Source of the DNA: Bacillota bacterium
GTDB lineage: Bacteria; Bacillota; Clostridia; Lachnospirales; Lachnospiraceae
Direction of reading: 5' to 3'
Length of the DNA stretch: 64,000 bases
Assembly (NCBI GenBank): GCA_023423335.1
Contig: JAFAFU010000049.1
Span: 42,716 to 106,715, forward strand
The notes below the pieces were generated by a model that saw only the letters and a program-made list of their open reading frames with translations, did no database searches and was not told the origin of the DNA. The position numbers and the translations under genes were made by a program. Below, piece by piece: positions 23,794 to 32,197 of this stretch. How positions within the stretch are numbered: position 1 is the stretch's first letter; every line of letters starts with the position of its first letter.

Positions 23794-25215
23794 TCACATT
23801 CCTTCTTTTTTAAGTATTTTCTCAAACTGCTCAATGGCTTCCATATCCTTCTTCATTGCCTTGCGACCCTCGTCGGCGAGGATTTTTCGTCCATCTTTTG
23901 AACGGAATTTTTCGAGTCCCGTTCCTTCCCAACCAATGCCCTGCGACCACAAAAAACCACCGTATTTTGAACATTCATCAAGCGCATTAATGGCAATTTC
24001 CAGTTCGGCCTTCCATTCGGGAAAGCGTTCAACGAGTGAACGGTAATATGGAAGACCGCCGTTTCTTCCCCAAATTTGGCACAAACCATCGCAGTATTGC
24101 CCCAATATGTCATTAACTTTTTCCGACGAAAGCTCGCCTAAATTTTCATGTTCAAGCATATATAAATACGCTTCCCAAGCGGCGAAACCAACGTTCATTT
24201 TTCCTTTTATTTTATCGGTTCTTCTGGCGCGGTAAACGATTAATTTCAGCAAGTCAAGAAATCGTTCACGTTCGGGAGTGGTTTCGTTTTTTTCTTTCAA
24301 CAGAATATAATCTGAAATCGTATCTTCCCAATTCTTCCGAGTGTTCGTTACAGATATTTTTTCGTTATTCGGTCCGTCGGTTCCCTCTTTGCAAACGATT
24401 GTACTTCCGCAGTTTTCGTAGCCGATAACCGCGTTGAATCTGTGATTTTTTGTGCTTAACGACATAATCGGAAAACCTTTATCAATGGAATCAACGAAGT
24501 CATTTCTGATTTGCTCGCTATCAGTATTCAACGGTTTTCCTTGGTTGTCACGAAGAACTTTGATACACTTAGCTTCCCACCCAAAGGTTTTTAGCAAACG
24601 CACTATGTCTTCATAAGGAGTTTCGTCAATACTTCCCAAGCATTCACAGCCACGACTCCAACTTCCGGGTATCCAAACGAACCGATTAGCCATTCCGCTG
24701 TACACGGCCAATTCTGCCAACTCCGTTTTATCTCCCGCTCCGTTAAAAATGGATGCTAAAAGACTAAAAACATAATCTACTTCATTGCCATCGTAGACGA
24801 CATCCGGTATATTGGGTATAATTTTTCTTTCCATGTTAAATCCGCCTCGTATATAAATATCTATTGAGAGCGAATAAAAATATTTCAGATTTTCATTTGA
24901 TACCCTTGCGACTGACGGCGTAACGCCGTGAAACCGCGTAAACGCTTTCGTAAAACTATCGGGCGAATCGTAGCCGTATTTCAGGGAAACATCGATAACT
25001 TTAGCATGTGTATTTTTTAATTCTTCCCCCGCAAGCGTCAATCGCCTGTTCCTTATATACTCCTTTATGGAAAGTCCCGTCACTATATTGAAAGTCCTTT
25101 GGAAATAATCGGTTGACGAATGTATATGTTTAGATATATCGTCGGCGCTTATATTTTCCAGAAGATTATTCTCAATAAAGTTTATCGCGTTTTGAGTATC
25201 ATAAATCCAGTTCAT
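23794..25215 (-). CDS. AraC-family regulator fused to a BtrH/C39-like domain
   Basis: The 473-residue protein has an AraC HTH region at about residues 5-108 (VSLKYGYDSPDSFTKAFTRFHGVTP). From Met128 a BtrH_N or C39-like papain-fold domain begins (IPDVVYDGNEVDYVFSLLAS), with KGFPIMSLSTKNHRFNAVIG at the position where C39 peptidases have their histidine block. The first cysteine of the peptidases is not evident, so it is probably a binding domain rather than a protease. A long helical part (about 300-473) follows. A weak GAGGCGG before Met128 parallels the internal start in 8663-11248. Confidence 0.82.
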   Translation of the reverse strand: MNWIYDTQNAINFIENNLLENISADDISKHIHSSTDYFQRTFNIVTGLSIKEYIRNRRLTLAGEELKNTHAKVIDVSLKYGYDSPDSFTKAFTRFHGVTPSVARVSNENLKYFYSLSIDIYIRGGFNMERKIIPNIPDVVYDGNEVDYVFSLLASIFNGAGDKTELAELAVYSGMANRFVWIPGSWSRGCECLGSIDETPYEDIVRLLKTFGWEAKCIKVLRDNQGKPLNTDSEQIRNDFVDSIDKGFPIMSLSTKNHRFNAVIGYENCGSTIVCKEGTDGPNNEKISVTNTRKNWEDTISDYILLKEKNETTPERERFLDLLKLIVYRARRTDKIKGKMNVGFAAWEAYLYMLEHENLGELSSEKVNDILGQYCDGLCQIWGRNGGLPYYRSLVERFPEWKAELEIAINALDECSKYGGFLWSQGIGWEGTGLEKFRSKDGRKILADEGRKAMKKDMEAIEQFEKILKKEGM

Positions 25216-25315
25216 TTTATCACCTCATAAGCATTATATATTTTTTAGCGTGGCTTGTCCCGTCTTTTTTCGGTTTTATTTGTCCTTACATGTTATATTC
25301 TAAAATCTATATTAT

Positions 25316-25374
25316 TGTTTCGTGATAAAGTGAAAGAAGTCAACTGTCATAACAACAATCGACTTCTTTGGACA
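25316..25374 (-). terminator. Hairpin, second member of the repeat pair with 2014-2071
   Basis: The arms AAAGAAGTC and GACTTCTTT are perfect, preceded by TTGTTTCGTGATAAA as in the copy at 2014-2071. On the minus strand it would act as a weak terminator. The nearby words CAATCACCGTGGAAAAA-like at 25384 also occur at 18879. Confidence 0.6.
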
Positions 25375-25691
25375 AAATATTTGTAATCACCGTGGAAAAA
25401 GATTTTTGAGCTTAGTAAATGTATCATAATTTAAGTAAAAATAATATGCTCAGTTTAAGCATAATGGGAAGTTTTCTGTTTTGAAAGTGATAAAATCATC
25501 CTTTAAATTTATTATATGACTGCAACTATTCTGTAGGATTACTCCATTCCTTGAGTGATGTTATTTCTAACTTTAATTCTTTTATGATCTTCTTGGTTGA
25601 CGTAATATGTTAAATTCTGTAAATACTTCTTTGCATGGATTATTTATTTTGAGTATTGCATTCCCAGATTGTCTTTTATGCGCCTCCATTA

Positions 25692-25720
25692 TAGCAAAAC
25701 ACTGTCACAAAATCAATTTC
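25692..25720 (-). promoter_or_regulatory. Sigma-A promoter before the decayed frame
   Basis: On the minus strand TTGATT is followed after 17 bases by TATAAT, an almost ideal vegetative promoter. It drives only the broken small frame and then the spacer. Confidence 0.65.
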
Positions 25721-25783
25721 AGACTTTGCGACAGTATTTGATAAAATATTATGGAAGGGTACTATGAAAAAGATGCCAAAGGT

Positions 25784-26932
25784 TCAATGTGGAAAATTCT
25801 TATTAGTAGAGATATGATTTATTATCATTGTTTCAATATTTTCCATTCTTGCGTTTTTCTCAAATTCCAGCAACTTTTTTATACAATCAATCGCCGTTTT
25901 GTCGGGGTCAAAAAACCACACAGGCTGGCGACCGCGGCAGACACTTTTTATTTCCTTGCCAAGGAGTGTTATATTTTTACCCGGAGAGCAATTATGGCTA
26001 TTACAACCGCCCCTCAAAACATTTATACAATGATGCATATTATCCCAAATAAAATTTTGCAACCCTTCATTTATAATTAAATCTTCATATTTTTGTATGT
26101 GTAAAAGGTAAGGGTTAATAACCCATTTCTTCTTTTCTCCGGAAGGGTTTAAATCGCACAATCTTATATATAAAAGGCATTTACCTTTATAATCAATTTT
26201 CCATGCGTTATTGATTCCTGCATATTTGGGTGGCATCTTTTTTTCCCTTAAATATGCAACAAAATTCAAAGCGGTCATCTTCATATCACCGTCAAGCAAT
26301 GTTGGTATTTTATATTCAATCTCATTAATATTATTTTCCTTTTCAGACTTCTTTTCAGATGTGTCATATTTATATGCCGAACAAAGCTTTCTAAAATCAC
26401 AATAATAGAAGCTGTTGTCCGAACCGGATTTTTCTTTTCTCATGCTCACAATATCTCTCATTTCCCTCATTGCACAGAACATTTTCGGATATAGTGAGCT
26501 CGTTATTTCAACCGATTCCTTACCAAACTTAATTTGAACACCCGTACCGGAAAATATTTTTTTATAACATTCATCCGTCATTTCTGATATATATCTATTC
26601 CGCTGGATTTTATTTTTCCAATTCGCAAAATAAATTATTAAACGGTTATTAAGCAGTTCCCCGTATTGACGGACTATAGAGCTTATATTAAACCAGAATA
26701 CTAAATATTTCTGCGGGTTCATTTTATAGCTTTCCGCATTATTATACATATCGCTTAAAGAATGAAGCATAAAAAGCCTCATTTGCTTGCAACTTTCAAA
26801 CAAGTCCGTGTCCATCAATGTCCTGACTTTATCAGACAACACGATCTTTTCCGGCAGGATAAGCACGCCGCAGTTCCAAACTTGTTTATGTTCTGTGGTT
26901 GGAAATTCAATTTGATTCTTATCAAATGACAT
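25784..26932 (-). CDS. Uncharacterised protein, paralogue of 5178-6218
   Basis: The 382-residue protein shares its N-terminal pattern (FDKNQIEFPTTEHKQVWN) and overall plan with the protein at 5178-6218. Similar segments recur in the middle (SDMYNNAESYKMNPQKY against ENMYNNPDQYSGYTPYE). It ends with a cysteine/histidine-rich portion (HHCINVLRGGCNSHNCSPG) that could be a zinc site. I do not recognise the family. The start at 26932 has AAGGAG at 11 bases; a much longer frame upstream overlaps the previous gene and was rejected. It follows 26956-27702 closely and may share its transcript. Confidence 0.7.
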   Translation of the reverse strand: MSFDKNQIEFPTTEHKQVWNCGVLILPEKIVLSDKVRTLMDTDLFESCKQMRLFMLHSLSDMYNNAESYKMNPQKYLVFWFNISSIVRQYGELLNNRLIIYFANWKNKIQRNRYISEMTDECYKKIFSGTGVQIKFGKESVEITSSLYPKMFCAMREMRDIVSMRKEKSGSDNSFYYCDFRKLCSAYKYDTSEKKSEKENNINEIEYKIPTLLDGDMKMTALNFVAYLREKKMPPKYAGINNAWKIDYKGKCLLYIRLCDLNPSGEKKKWVINPYLLHIQKYEDLIINEGLQNFIWDNMHHCINVLRGGCNSHNCSPGKNITLLGKEIKSVCRGRQPVWFFDPDKTAIDCIKKLLEFEKNARMENIETMIINHISTNKNFPH

Positions 26933-26955
26933 ACTTATATTCTCCTTATTTTTAT

Positions 26956-27702
26956 TTATAACTCCATAATACGCAATCTTTCCACCGTTACCGTCGAACC
27001 CATCGCACCTGTAATGGTTACAGGTGATAACAAATTGAACTCCGGATTTTCTTTTAAGGCTCTTATATAACCGCAATCGTCTGTTGTATAGCGTATTTCG
27101 CCGTTTACCTTAACCGCCATAATATCCTTATTAAAAAACCATTCAATAAGGACGAGTTCATCTACCGGAATTTCACCGAGTCTTTTATGCAAATTATATG
27201 ATCCGTCTATTATATCGCTTATAACTAACGTAGAACGGATATGAAACCAGTTAAGAATTATTTTGCCATTTGCATAGTGTATGCGTATATCCTTGCCGTC
27301 GGTTTTGGCACGAAGCTCTATTTTTAACGGCAATTTGAATTGCTGCGATGTTTCCATTCCAAAATTGTGATTGTCAACGTCCACTTTTAACTTTATCAAA
27401 CCGTTTTCGTATTTTAAATCAAATTTTCCGGTTTGTTTCATCGTTTTCAAATCAATTTCTGTCGCTTTATTTTGTGAAGCGAGTTCTTCCGTATTTTGCA
27501 CAGCCGTATTCAATTCTTTTCTTTGTTTTTCCGTTAATTTATTTATTTCTTCTATTGGCAAAAAATTATCCCAATATTCAAATTCTAAATTTTTGTTTTT
27601 TAAATGGTTAATGTTAAATTTATTGAAATGTTCCTCAAAGCGCGGTTCGCGTGCCGTCCATTCGTAATCTTCGCTATTAAATATACATTTCGGTTTATAC
27701 AT
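26956..27702 (-). CDS. Probable beheaded regulator: beta-sandwich sensor domain without DNA-binding part
   Basis: The C-terminal 120 residues (FKLPLKIELRAKTDGKDIRI, then MAVKVNGEIRYTTDDCGYI) match the beta-rich domain of the giant MerR protein (residues about 350-500 of 8663-11248). The N-terminal part (about 1-100) is hydrophilic and helical. No candidate start has a convincing ribosome binding site: the longest frame begins at 27762 inside the KilA-N gene, and Met at 27702 lacks one. The likely history is that a regulator lost its N-terminus when the KilA-N/recombinase segment was joined here. The start is uncertain, and it may be a pseudogene. Confidence 0.55.
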   Translation of the reverse strand: MYKPKCIFNSEDYEWTAREPRFEEHFNKFNINHLKNKNLEFEYWDNFLPIEEINKLTEKQRKELNTAVQNTEELASQNKATEIDLKTMKQTGKFDLKYENGLIKLKVDVDNHNFGMETSQQFKLPLKIELRAKTDGKDIRIHYANGKIILNWFHIRSTLVISDIIDGSYNLHKRLGEIPVDELVLIEWFFNKDIMAVKVNGEIRYTTDDCGYIRALKENPEFNLLSPVTITGAMGSTVTVERLRIMEL

Positions 27703-27724
27703 ATCTAAAACGCAGCTTTGCACA

Positions 27725-28345
27725 TTAGGATTTAGCCTCTTCCACATGGCCTGGTGACTCATCCAATTCAGGTTGATAGCTCCTATACCTCTTCACCATC
27801 TCCAGCATAACCTCTGGAAACAGCCAAGCTCGAAATGCTTCTGCTATTTCTGGATGAGCCATTGTTCCGCCATTCTTGCCTGCTTTGGATTCGATGCCTA
27901 CTGTCTTGGTATTACTGATCCATATCTTTGGCGTTAGGGTAGCGCTGCTTGTCCGGATGGCTTGAATGAGCTTTTCACACTCATCATCGAGGAAATTTGG
28001 ATTGAATCTTTTTTCCCATAGTCTTAAATACTCAATGGTATTGCTGTTGCGCAGCCAACTTTGAACAAGGTACCCTGGGGATTTCCCATTCTTTTCTCGT
28101 GCGATATCCGTAAGTGATATATGAGGACTGTGTCCCCAATTGGCATCGACCATCTTTTCTCCAATAGAAGATAGATGGGAACCAGGGACATCCAACAGAT
28201 TCAGTTGTTCAAAGAGATGATCAGACATATAGTCGGCATGCTCTTGTGTAAAGATTCCCTTTTCGACAAGGCTCTTTATAACCTTTTCCTGTGATATTCT
28301 GTAAGTCCAAATTGCTTCAGCGCGCCGTTTTTCAGCTTCAGTCAT
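27725..28345 (-). CDS. KilA-N domain protein
   Basis: The 206-residue protein has a KilA-N domain at about residues 75-185, with the typical VQSWLRNSNTIEYLRLWEK start and the end GIESKAGKNGGTMAHPEIAEAFRAWLFPE, where KilA-N proteins have a GRxGGTxxHxxIA-like pattern. KilA-N proteins are DNA-binding proteins common in phages and integrative elements, often tied to antirepression or host takeover. The start has GAGG at 7 bases. Together with the recombinase fragment it marks mobile DNA. Confidence 0.85.
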   Translation of the reverse strand: MTEAEKRRAEAIWTYRISQEKVIKSLVEKGIFTQEHADYMSDHLFEQLNLLDVPGSHLSSIGEKMVDANWGHSPHISLTDIAREKNGKSPGYLVQSWLRNSNTIEYLRLWEKRFNPNFLDDECEKLIQAIRTSSATLTPKIWISNTKTVGIESKAGKNGGTMAHPEIAEAFRAWLFPEVMLEMVKRYRSYQPELDESPGHVEEAKS

Positions 28346-28406
28346 GCCGCTACCTCAATTCTACTTATATGGATATTATATCAAGATGAGCGTGGCCTGC
28401 ATAGAC

Positions 28407-29039
28407 CTAATATTCCAAATTACACCTCATTTCGTGTTTATACTCTATTTCTAAACCTCCATCGTGTTGAATCAGGATTCTCTCAATCGAGCGTTTAATA
28501 ACTTCCTCATCCCATTCGGCCATATTCAGTGTTGTGCTAAGATGTTTCTTAAGGGTATCTTCACTGAGAGATGGTGCGTTTTTACAAATCTTCTTTCCAT
28601 GCTCGACTTTATTGGCACAGCGCCAGACCACCTCGCCGGAGGGGCGGGTGATTTGCCGATAATGAGCGCCGCATTCCGCACAAACTAAAAGGCCGCTCAG
28701 TACATTCTGTGAACTGTACCGAGTGGCCTTTCTCTGGTTGGTATCTTCGTCTATGTTGCTGCGATTTCCCTTATCAACTTGAACGGCAAAGTAATCCTCG
28801 AAGCTGATGATATAGCCGATATATTTAGAGTTGGACAAAAGTTTGCTGATTGTCGGTCGTGTCCATCTTTCCTGCCCAGTGGGTGAAAGGACTCCTTGCT
28901 CAGAAAGAAAATCAGCGATGCCGCCAAGGCTATCGCCATTTAAATACAGTTGAAAGATTTCTTTTACTACCTCTGCCTGCTGAGGTTTTACAAAGATACC
29001 ATCCTGCTTCTGAACAAAGCCATAGGGGATATATGCCAT
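28407..29039 (-). CDS. Large serine recombinase lacking the catalytic domain
   Basis: The 210-residue product is only the middle and end of a large serine recombinase: the Recombinase domain (IPYGFVQKQDG to NSKYIGYI, residues 1-90) and the zinc-ribbon domain (LLVCAECGAHYRQ, then WRCANKVEHGKKICKNAP). The resolvase domain with the catalytic serine, about 140 residues, is missing, as is most of the coiled-coil end. AGAGGA precedes the ATG at 8 bases, so it could be translated as a separate DNA-binding protein. Alone it cannot cut DNA. It is either a relic of the element that brought the neighbouring genes or one half of a split recombinase. Confidence 0.85.
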   Translation of the reverse strand: MAYIPYGFVQKQDGIFVKPQQAEVVKEIFQLYLNGDSLGGIADFLSEQGVLSPTGQERWTRPTISKLLSNSKYIGYIISFEDYFAVQVDKGNRSNIDEDTNQRKATRYSSQNVLSGLLVCAECGAHYRQITRPSGEVVWRCANKVEHGKKICKNAPSLSEDTLKKHLSTTLNMAEWDEEVIKRSIERILIQHDGGLEIEYKHEMRCNLEY

Positions 29040-29100
29040 GATCTTTTCCTCTCTTTCTTAAATTATTAAAAACCACATATGTTGGGATTTAAATTAAAGA

Positions 29101-29138
29101 AAGCACCAAAAGTCAACTATACGTGACTTTTGGTGCTT
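29101..29138 (-). terminator. Terminator downstream of the defence operon
   Basis: Perfect arms AAGCACCAAAAGTCA and TGACTTTTGGTGCTT are followed on the minus strand by TCTTTAATTT. It would stop transcripts arriving from the DUF262 gene before the recombinase gene. Confidence 0.8.
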
Positions 29139-29462
29139 ATATTTAGGGCTGACACTGACCTCGCACCGGAATTTAGTGTCGTTTTCCTTATAAAATAGCA
29201 ACAGACCTATCTTTTGCTTCTGCAAAAAGCAGGTCTGTTTACTTGGCCCGAGCGGCCGGATTTAAACCCACAGAATCCTCTGTTTTCAGCTTGTTTTCTT
29301 GTCGAAACACCAGATTTTTTGTGGATTTTACCGCATTTAGTTGACGAAACATAGTGTCTAAGCCATTTTTCAGAAAAGTCGCAAAAAAGATTTCACCTGC
29401 TTAAGAGCAAAATCAAGCCCAAAATACTATTATTGTTACCGCTTGCAGTCCCACAAATATGA
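29139..29462. other. Spacer with short open frame and second hairpin
   Basis: On the minus strand a 37-codon frame (29239-29352, MFRQLNAVKSTKNLVFRQEN and onward, ending SVGLNPAARAK) lacks a ribosome binding site. A hairpin with arms AACAGACCT and AGGTCTGTT follows it at 29202-29238. It may be the remains of a gene or of an element end. I do not recognise it. Confidence 0.35.
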
Positions 29463-30554
29463 TCATCCATCTGCTGGCTGTAATCCGCAATACTCTATAA
29501 TTGCATTTAATCTATTTTTTCTCTGTGAATCCGAACGGGTTCTACTGGAACAACTATCCTTATACTTCTTTAGCGATGTAGAATAATCTTTGCTCGTTTT
29601 TGCGAAGTAATCAGTATATAGTTGAATCAATAAATCCTTTGTTACTTTAGCTTTAACTCCGGACCTAACACAGTACCAAGCGAAGGAATATAAACCATAA
29701 AGATGTGTGGTCCAGTTAAGTTTCTTCAAAGTTTCATAATCAATATCTAATGCACTTAAAAAGCCTGTAATTGCGTTAAACTCGTCAACAATTTGAGCTA
29801 TTTCTTTCTCTGACTTCTGACTGTATGTTTCGTATAGATCGTCAAGAGTATCTTGTTTTGAATCAAAAAATTGGTTTTCAGCAGTTAAGAAAAACAACTC
29901 AGAAATAAACTCTTCGTCCTCCATCCGTTCAATTTTTAGCCTATTAAATCTTTCTCTCCAATATTCATCCTGAGATAGCCTCTTTATAGTCTGTAATAGG
30001 GAGGTTGCGTTGTATTTTGCATTTCTTAGCTCCTGGCGAGTAAGTGGCTCTCCATTACGGTTAAGCCTATCAAAGATATTGGAAATCAAATTGATATCGT
30101 CTTCATACAAATAATCGATGTTAATGGAGTAAGTCCAAAATTGCTTCACAAACTCAGCAAATTTAGGGTCAGCTTTTATTTCGCTGAATAGTTTTCCGCT
30201 TATCTCTTTTTCAACATCGCCAGCTCCATTAATAAATATCTCATCTTCAAAGAAATAAGATGTAAGAGGAACACCGTCTTGAATGAACCCAACAATAGCT
30301 TCCAGTCTTTGTTTTCCATCCACAATATCATATTTGGTTTTACCTGTCTGCGTGTCAATGTTAGGACGCATAAAAATAGGGGGCATGGGGTAGTTTTTCA
30401 TGATGGAGTCAATTAAAAACGATTTTTTATCATCGTTCCACACATTACTTTTTCTTTGGTATTCAACCTGAAAATTATACTTTTTTGATTCGAAGTTATC
30501 ATAAAACTCGGAAATTGTTAGTTTTGTGGAATTTCTATCGAACAACTTAATCAT
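29463..30554 (-). CDS. DUF262 (GmrSD-N/ParB-like) protein, last gene of the defence operon
   Basis: The 363-residue protein is a DUF262 domain with the hallmark DGKQR at 79-83, preceded by VWNDDKKSFLIDSIMKNYPM. DUF262 is the nucleotide-hydrolysing, ParB-fold half of GmrSD type IV restriction enzymes and of SspE-like sensors of modified DNA. Here the HNH-type DUF1524 half is absent; residues 200-363 are helical with a basic end (SRTRSDSQRKNR). The ATG overlaps the stop of the SIR2-like gene by four bases, so it is translationally coupled. Inferred role: sensing of DNA state or energy coupling in a multi-protein defence system. Confidence 0.88.
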   Translation of the reverse strand: MIKLFDRNSTKLTISEFYDNFESKKYNFQVEYQRKSNVWNDDKKSFLIDSIMKNYPMPPIFMRPNIDTQTGKTKYDIVDGKQRLEAIVGFIQDGVPLTSYFFEDEIFINGAGDVEKEISGKLFSEIKADPKFAEFVKQFWTYSINIDYLYEDDINLISNIFDRLNRNGEPLTRQELRNAKYNATSLLQTIKRLSQDEYWRERFNRLKIERMEDEEFISELFFLTAENQFFDSKQDTLDDLYETYSQKSEKEIAQIVDEFNAITGFLSALDIDYETLKKLNWTTHLYGLYSFAWYCVRSGVKAKVTKDLLIQLYTDYFAKTSKDYSTSLKKYKDSCSSRTRSDSQRKNRLNAIIEYCGLQPADG

Positions 30555-31603
30555 CTAATCGCCTCCTTTAGTGTATCTGATGATGTAAACACTGTATAAT
30601 TCTTAAATAAGCTTACCAAAACGGCATTAAGTTCTTTGGGTGGATTGGGGTTCACAAGAGTAATGTTCACATTCTGATTCAAATTTATAAGTAACTCATC
30701 TAATTCTTTACGATCTACATGCCAATATGACATGCCGCAAATATAAACATCATCATTATCATGGGAGTCCTTGACGGCAGATATAGCGCATTCCCGCAGT
30801 TTAGCCGCCCAAGTATCAGATTGCCTTCTAGAAGAATCACCTGCAGGAGGAATGAGATAACTTTTGTCATATTGATCTAAATCATTATATTCGAGTTTAA
30901 TCTGATCAATATCTGTACCGGATGAATCAATTTTATAAGTAATATCATACATGGTGTTTTTCCCACTCGTATGAGTAAAGCTTATTGACCCATGTGGCTT
31001 GATAATGTTTACTATATTTTCCTTTGTATCACACCCACAGATAGTATAACCGATGCCAAGCGCATCTAATAACCGTTCAAGCCAAACATCATAGTTATAT
31101 GTAATTATATTCACTTTTTCGTACTTGTCGCCCGTCAAAGTCTCCTTAAGGAATTTTACCCATCCCCACAGTGCAGTGGATACAAACCCATCCAATTCTG
31201 TAGGGGATACCTTGTTGTTATAATCAATAAATAAATATTTTAGATATGCTATCAATTCCGAGTATGCTCTAATATATGTAGATTGATTATCAAACTCTAT
31301 CAGTTTTAAGCGATTTTTATCTGTACCTGCCAAGTCTAAATAATCAAAAAGCATATTCGAACAGGTAATGATCTCTTCAATAATTGCCATACACTGTTTG
31401 CTATCGTTATTAGGACGGGCTCCCAGTAGCCAGAGAGCGGGACAATGTCTATGAGAGAGAAATCCGGGCGTTTTTGTATAGGGAAACTTAACTGTATGCC
31501 CTAATCTAAATAAATTGCTTACATCAATTCCCTCTGACTTCTCAATTTGATTAATAAAATCAATAGAGAAACCATTCCCCAATATTAAAAGTAGTTTTTT
31601 CAA
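30551..31603 (-). CDS. SIR2-like domain protein of the defence operon
   Basis: The 350-residue protein shows SIR2-like NAD-binding features: LLLILGNGFSIDF at residues 4-16 in place of GAGxS, IITYNYDVWLERLL at 166-179 (the TxNxD step), KPHGSISF with the catalytic-type His204, and a late GMSYWHVDRKELDELL that matches the GxSxxDxxL end. Many such proteins in phage defence (Thoeris ThsA, DSR, SIR2-HerA) destroy NAD after infection is sensed. Whether this one cleaves NAD is inference. It sits 15 bases after the HNH gene stop and overlaps the DUF262 gene. Confidence 0.85.
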   Translation of the reverse strand: MKKLLLILGNGFSIDFINQIEKSEGIDVSNLFRLGHTVKFPYTKTPGFLSHRHCPALWLLGARPNNDSKQCMAIIEEIITCSNMLFDYLDLAGTDKNRLKLIEFDNQSTYIRAYSELIAYLKYLFIDYNNKVSPTELDGFVSTALWGWVKFLKETLTGDKYEKVNIITYNYDVWLERLLDALGIGYTICGCDTKENIVNIIKPHGSISFTHTSGKNTMYDITYKIDSSGTDIDQIKLEYNDLDQYDKSYLIPPAGDSSRRQSDTWAAKLRECAISAVKDSHDNDDVYICGMSYWHVDRKELDELLINLNQNVNITLVNPNPPKELNAVLVSLFKNYTVFTSSDTLKEAIR

Positions 31604-31618
31604 ACAATCTCCTCCATT

Positions 31619-32197
31619 CTACTTAATCATTTCGGCGGATTGTTTGGGAAATTTGTTAATTAACCACTCCAACACCTTAAGTTGATCTGCACCTGTCGCA
31701 CGCCTTACTTGTATTAATAGTTTTTCATAGGAAGGTCTGTCAAGTGTCAGATTGGATGCCCCCTCGTTACAGACACTGCAAATAGCTCGCAGGTTTGCCG
31801 AGTCGTCAGTTCCACCCATACTTTTATCAATAATGTGTCCGATATGCAGTCGTGTTTTACGGGTCGGATCGTATGGGTGCGGTTCTCCCGCGACAGCTCC
31901 GCACATTTGACAAGTGAAACCGTTTCTATCAAGCACATAAGCACGAACTTCTTTGCTTATTTCACGGGCAAAGGCAGGCTGTGGTTTGGCGTTCTCCAAA
32001 ATATATTGTCCAGGTTTTAAATCTGAGCGATCATGATGGGTGAGAATTTGATATCCTTCTTCATTTCTCAATTCACGAACTCTTCGTGCCCACTCGCTTA
32101 TTCCTGCTACTTCACGTAATGTGTCTGAATCTAATACTTGCCCCAGATGGGTTAGAAAATATTCACGTAATTTATCGCGCGCTCCTAATTGCTTCAT
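31619..32197 (-). CDS. HNH endonuclease with N-terminal helix-turn-helix-like part
   Basis: The 192-residue protein has an HNH nuclease domain in its C-terminal half. Cys96 and Cys99 pair with Cys140 and Cys143 as a structural zinc site. The His118/His121/Asp124 cluster (RLHIGHIIDKSMGG) and Asn135/Asn144 form the ββα-metal core. Residues 1-70 look like a winged-helix module (DSDTLREVAGISEWARRVRE). Beside a cytosine methyltransferase, it is the natural candidate for a restriction nuclease. I chose the ATG at 32197 because GGAGG lies 7 bases upstream; this overlaps the methyltransferase gene by 26 bases. Confidence 0.88.
   Translation of the reverse strand: MKQLGARDKLREYFLTHLGQVLDSDTLREVAGISEWARRVRELRNEEGYQILTHHDRSDLKPGQYILENAKPQPAFAREISKEVRAYVLDRNGFTCQMCGAVAGEPHPYDPTRKTRLHIGHIIDKSMGGTDDSANLRAICSVCNEGASNLTLDRPSYEKLLIQVRRATGADQLKVLEWLINKFPKQSAEMIK

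Larger units (their letters stand above)
25216..25783. other. Long spacer with promoter and decayed small frame
   Basis: The stretch holds the hairpin at 25316-25374 and the promoter at 25692-25720. Downstream of that promoter an ATG frame of 35 codons (MEAHKRQSGNAILKINNPC and onward) stops, and a shifted frame continues KKIIKELKLEITSLKEWSNPTE to a stop near 25536. This suggests a small gene broken by a frameshift. I cannot name it. The segment is very AT-rich. Confidence 0.4.

Noticed and set aside
29239..29290. tRNA-like T-arm sequence as attachment site of the defence island
   Set aside because: It does not match the 3' end of tRNA-Ser and reads as part of a short open frame instead; no direct repeat of the tRNA end was found at the left side.
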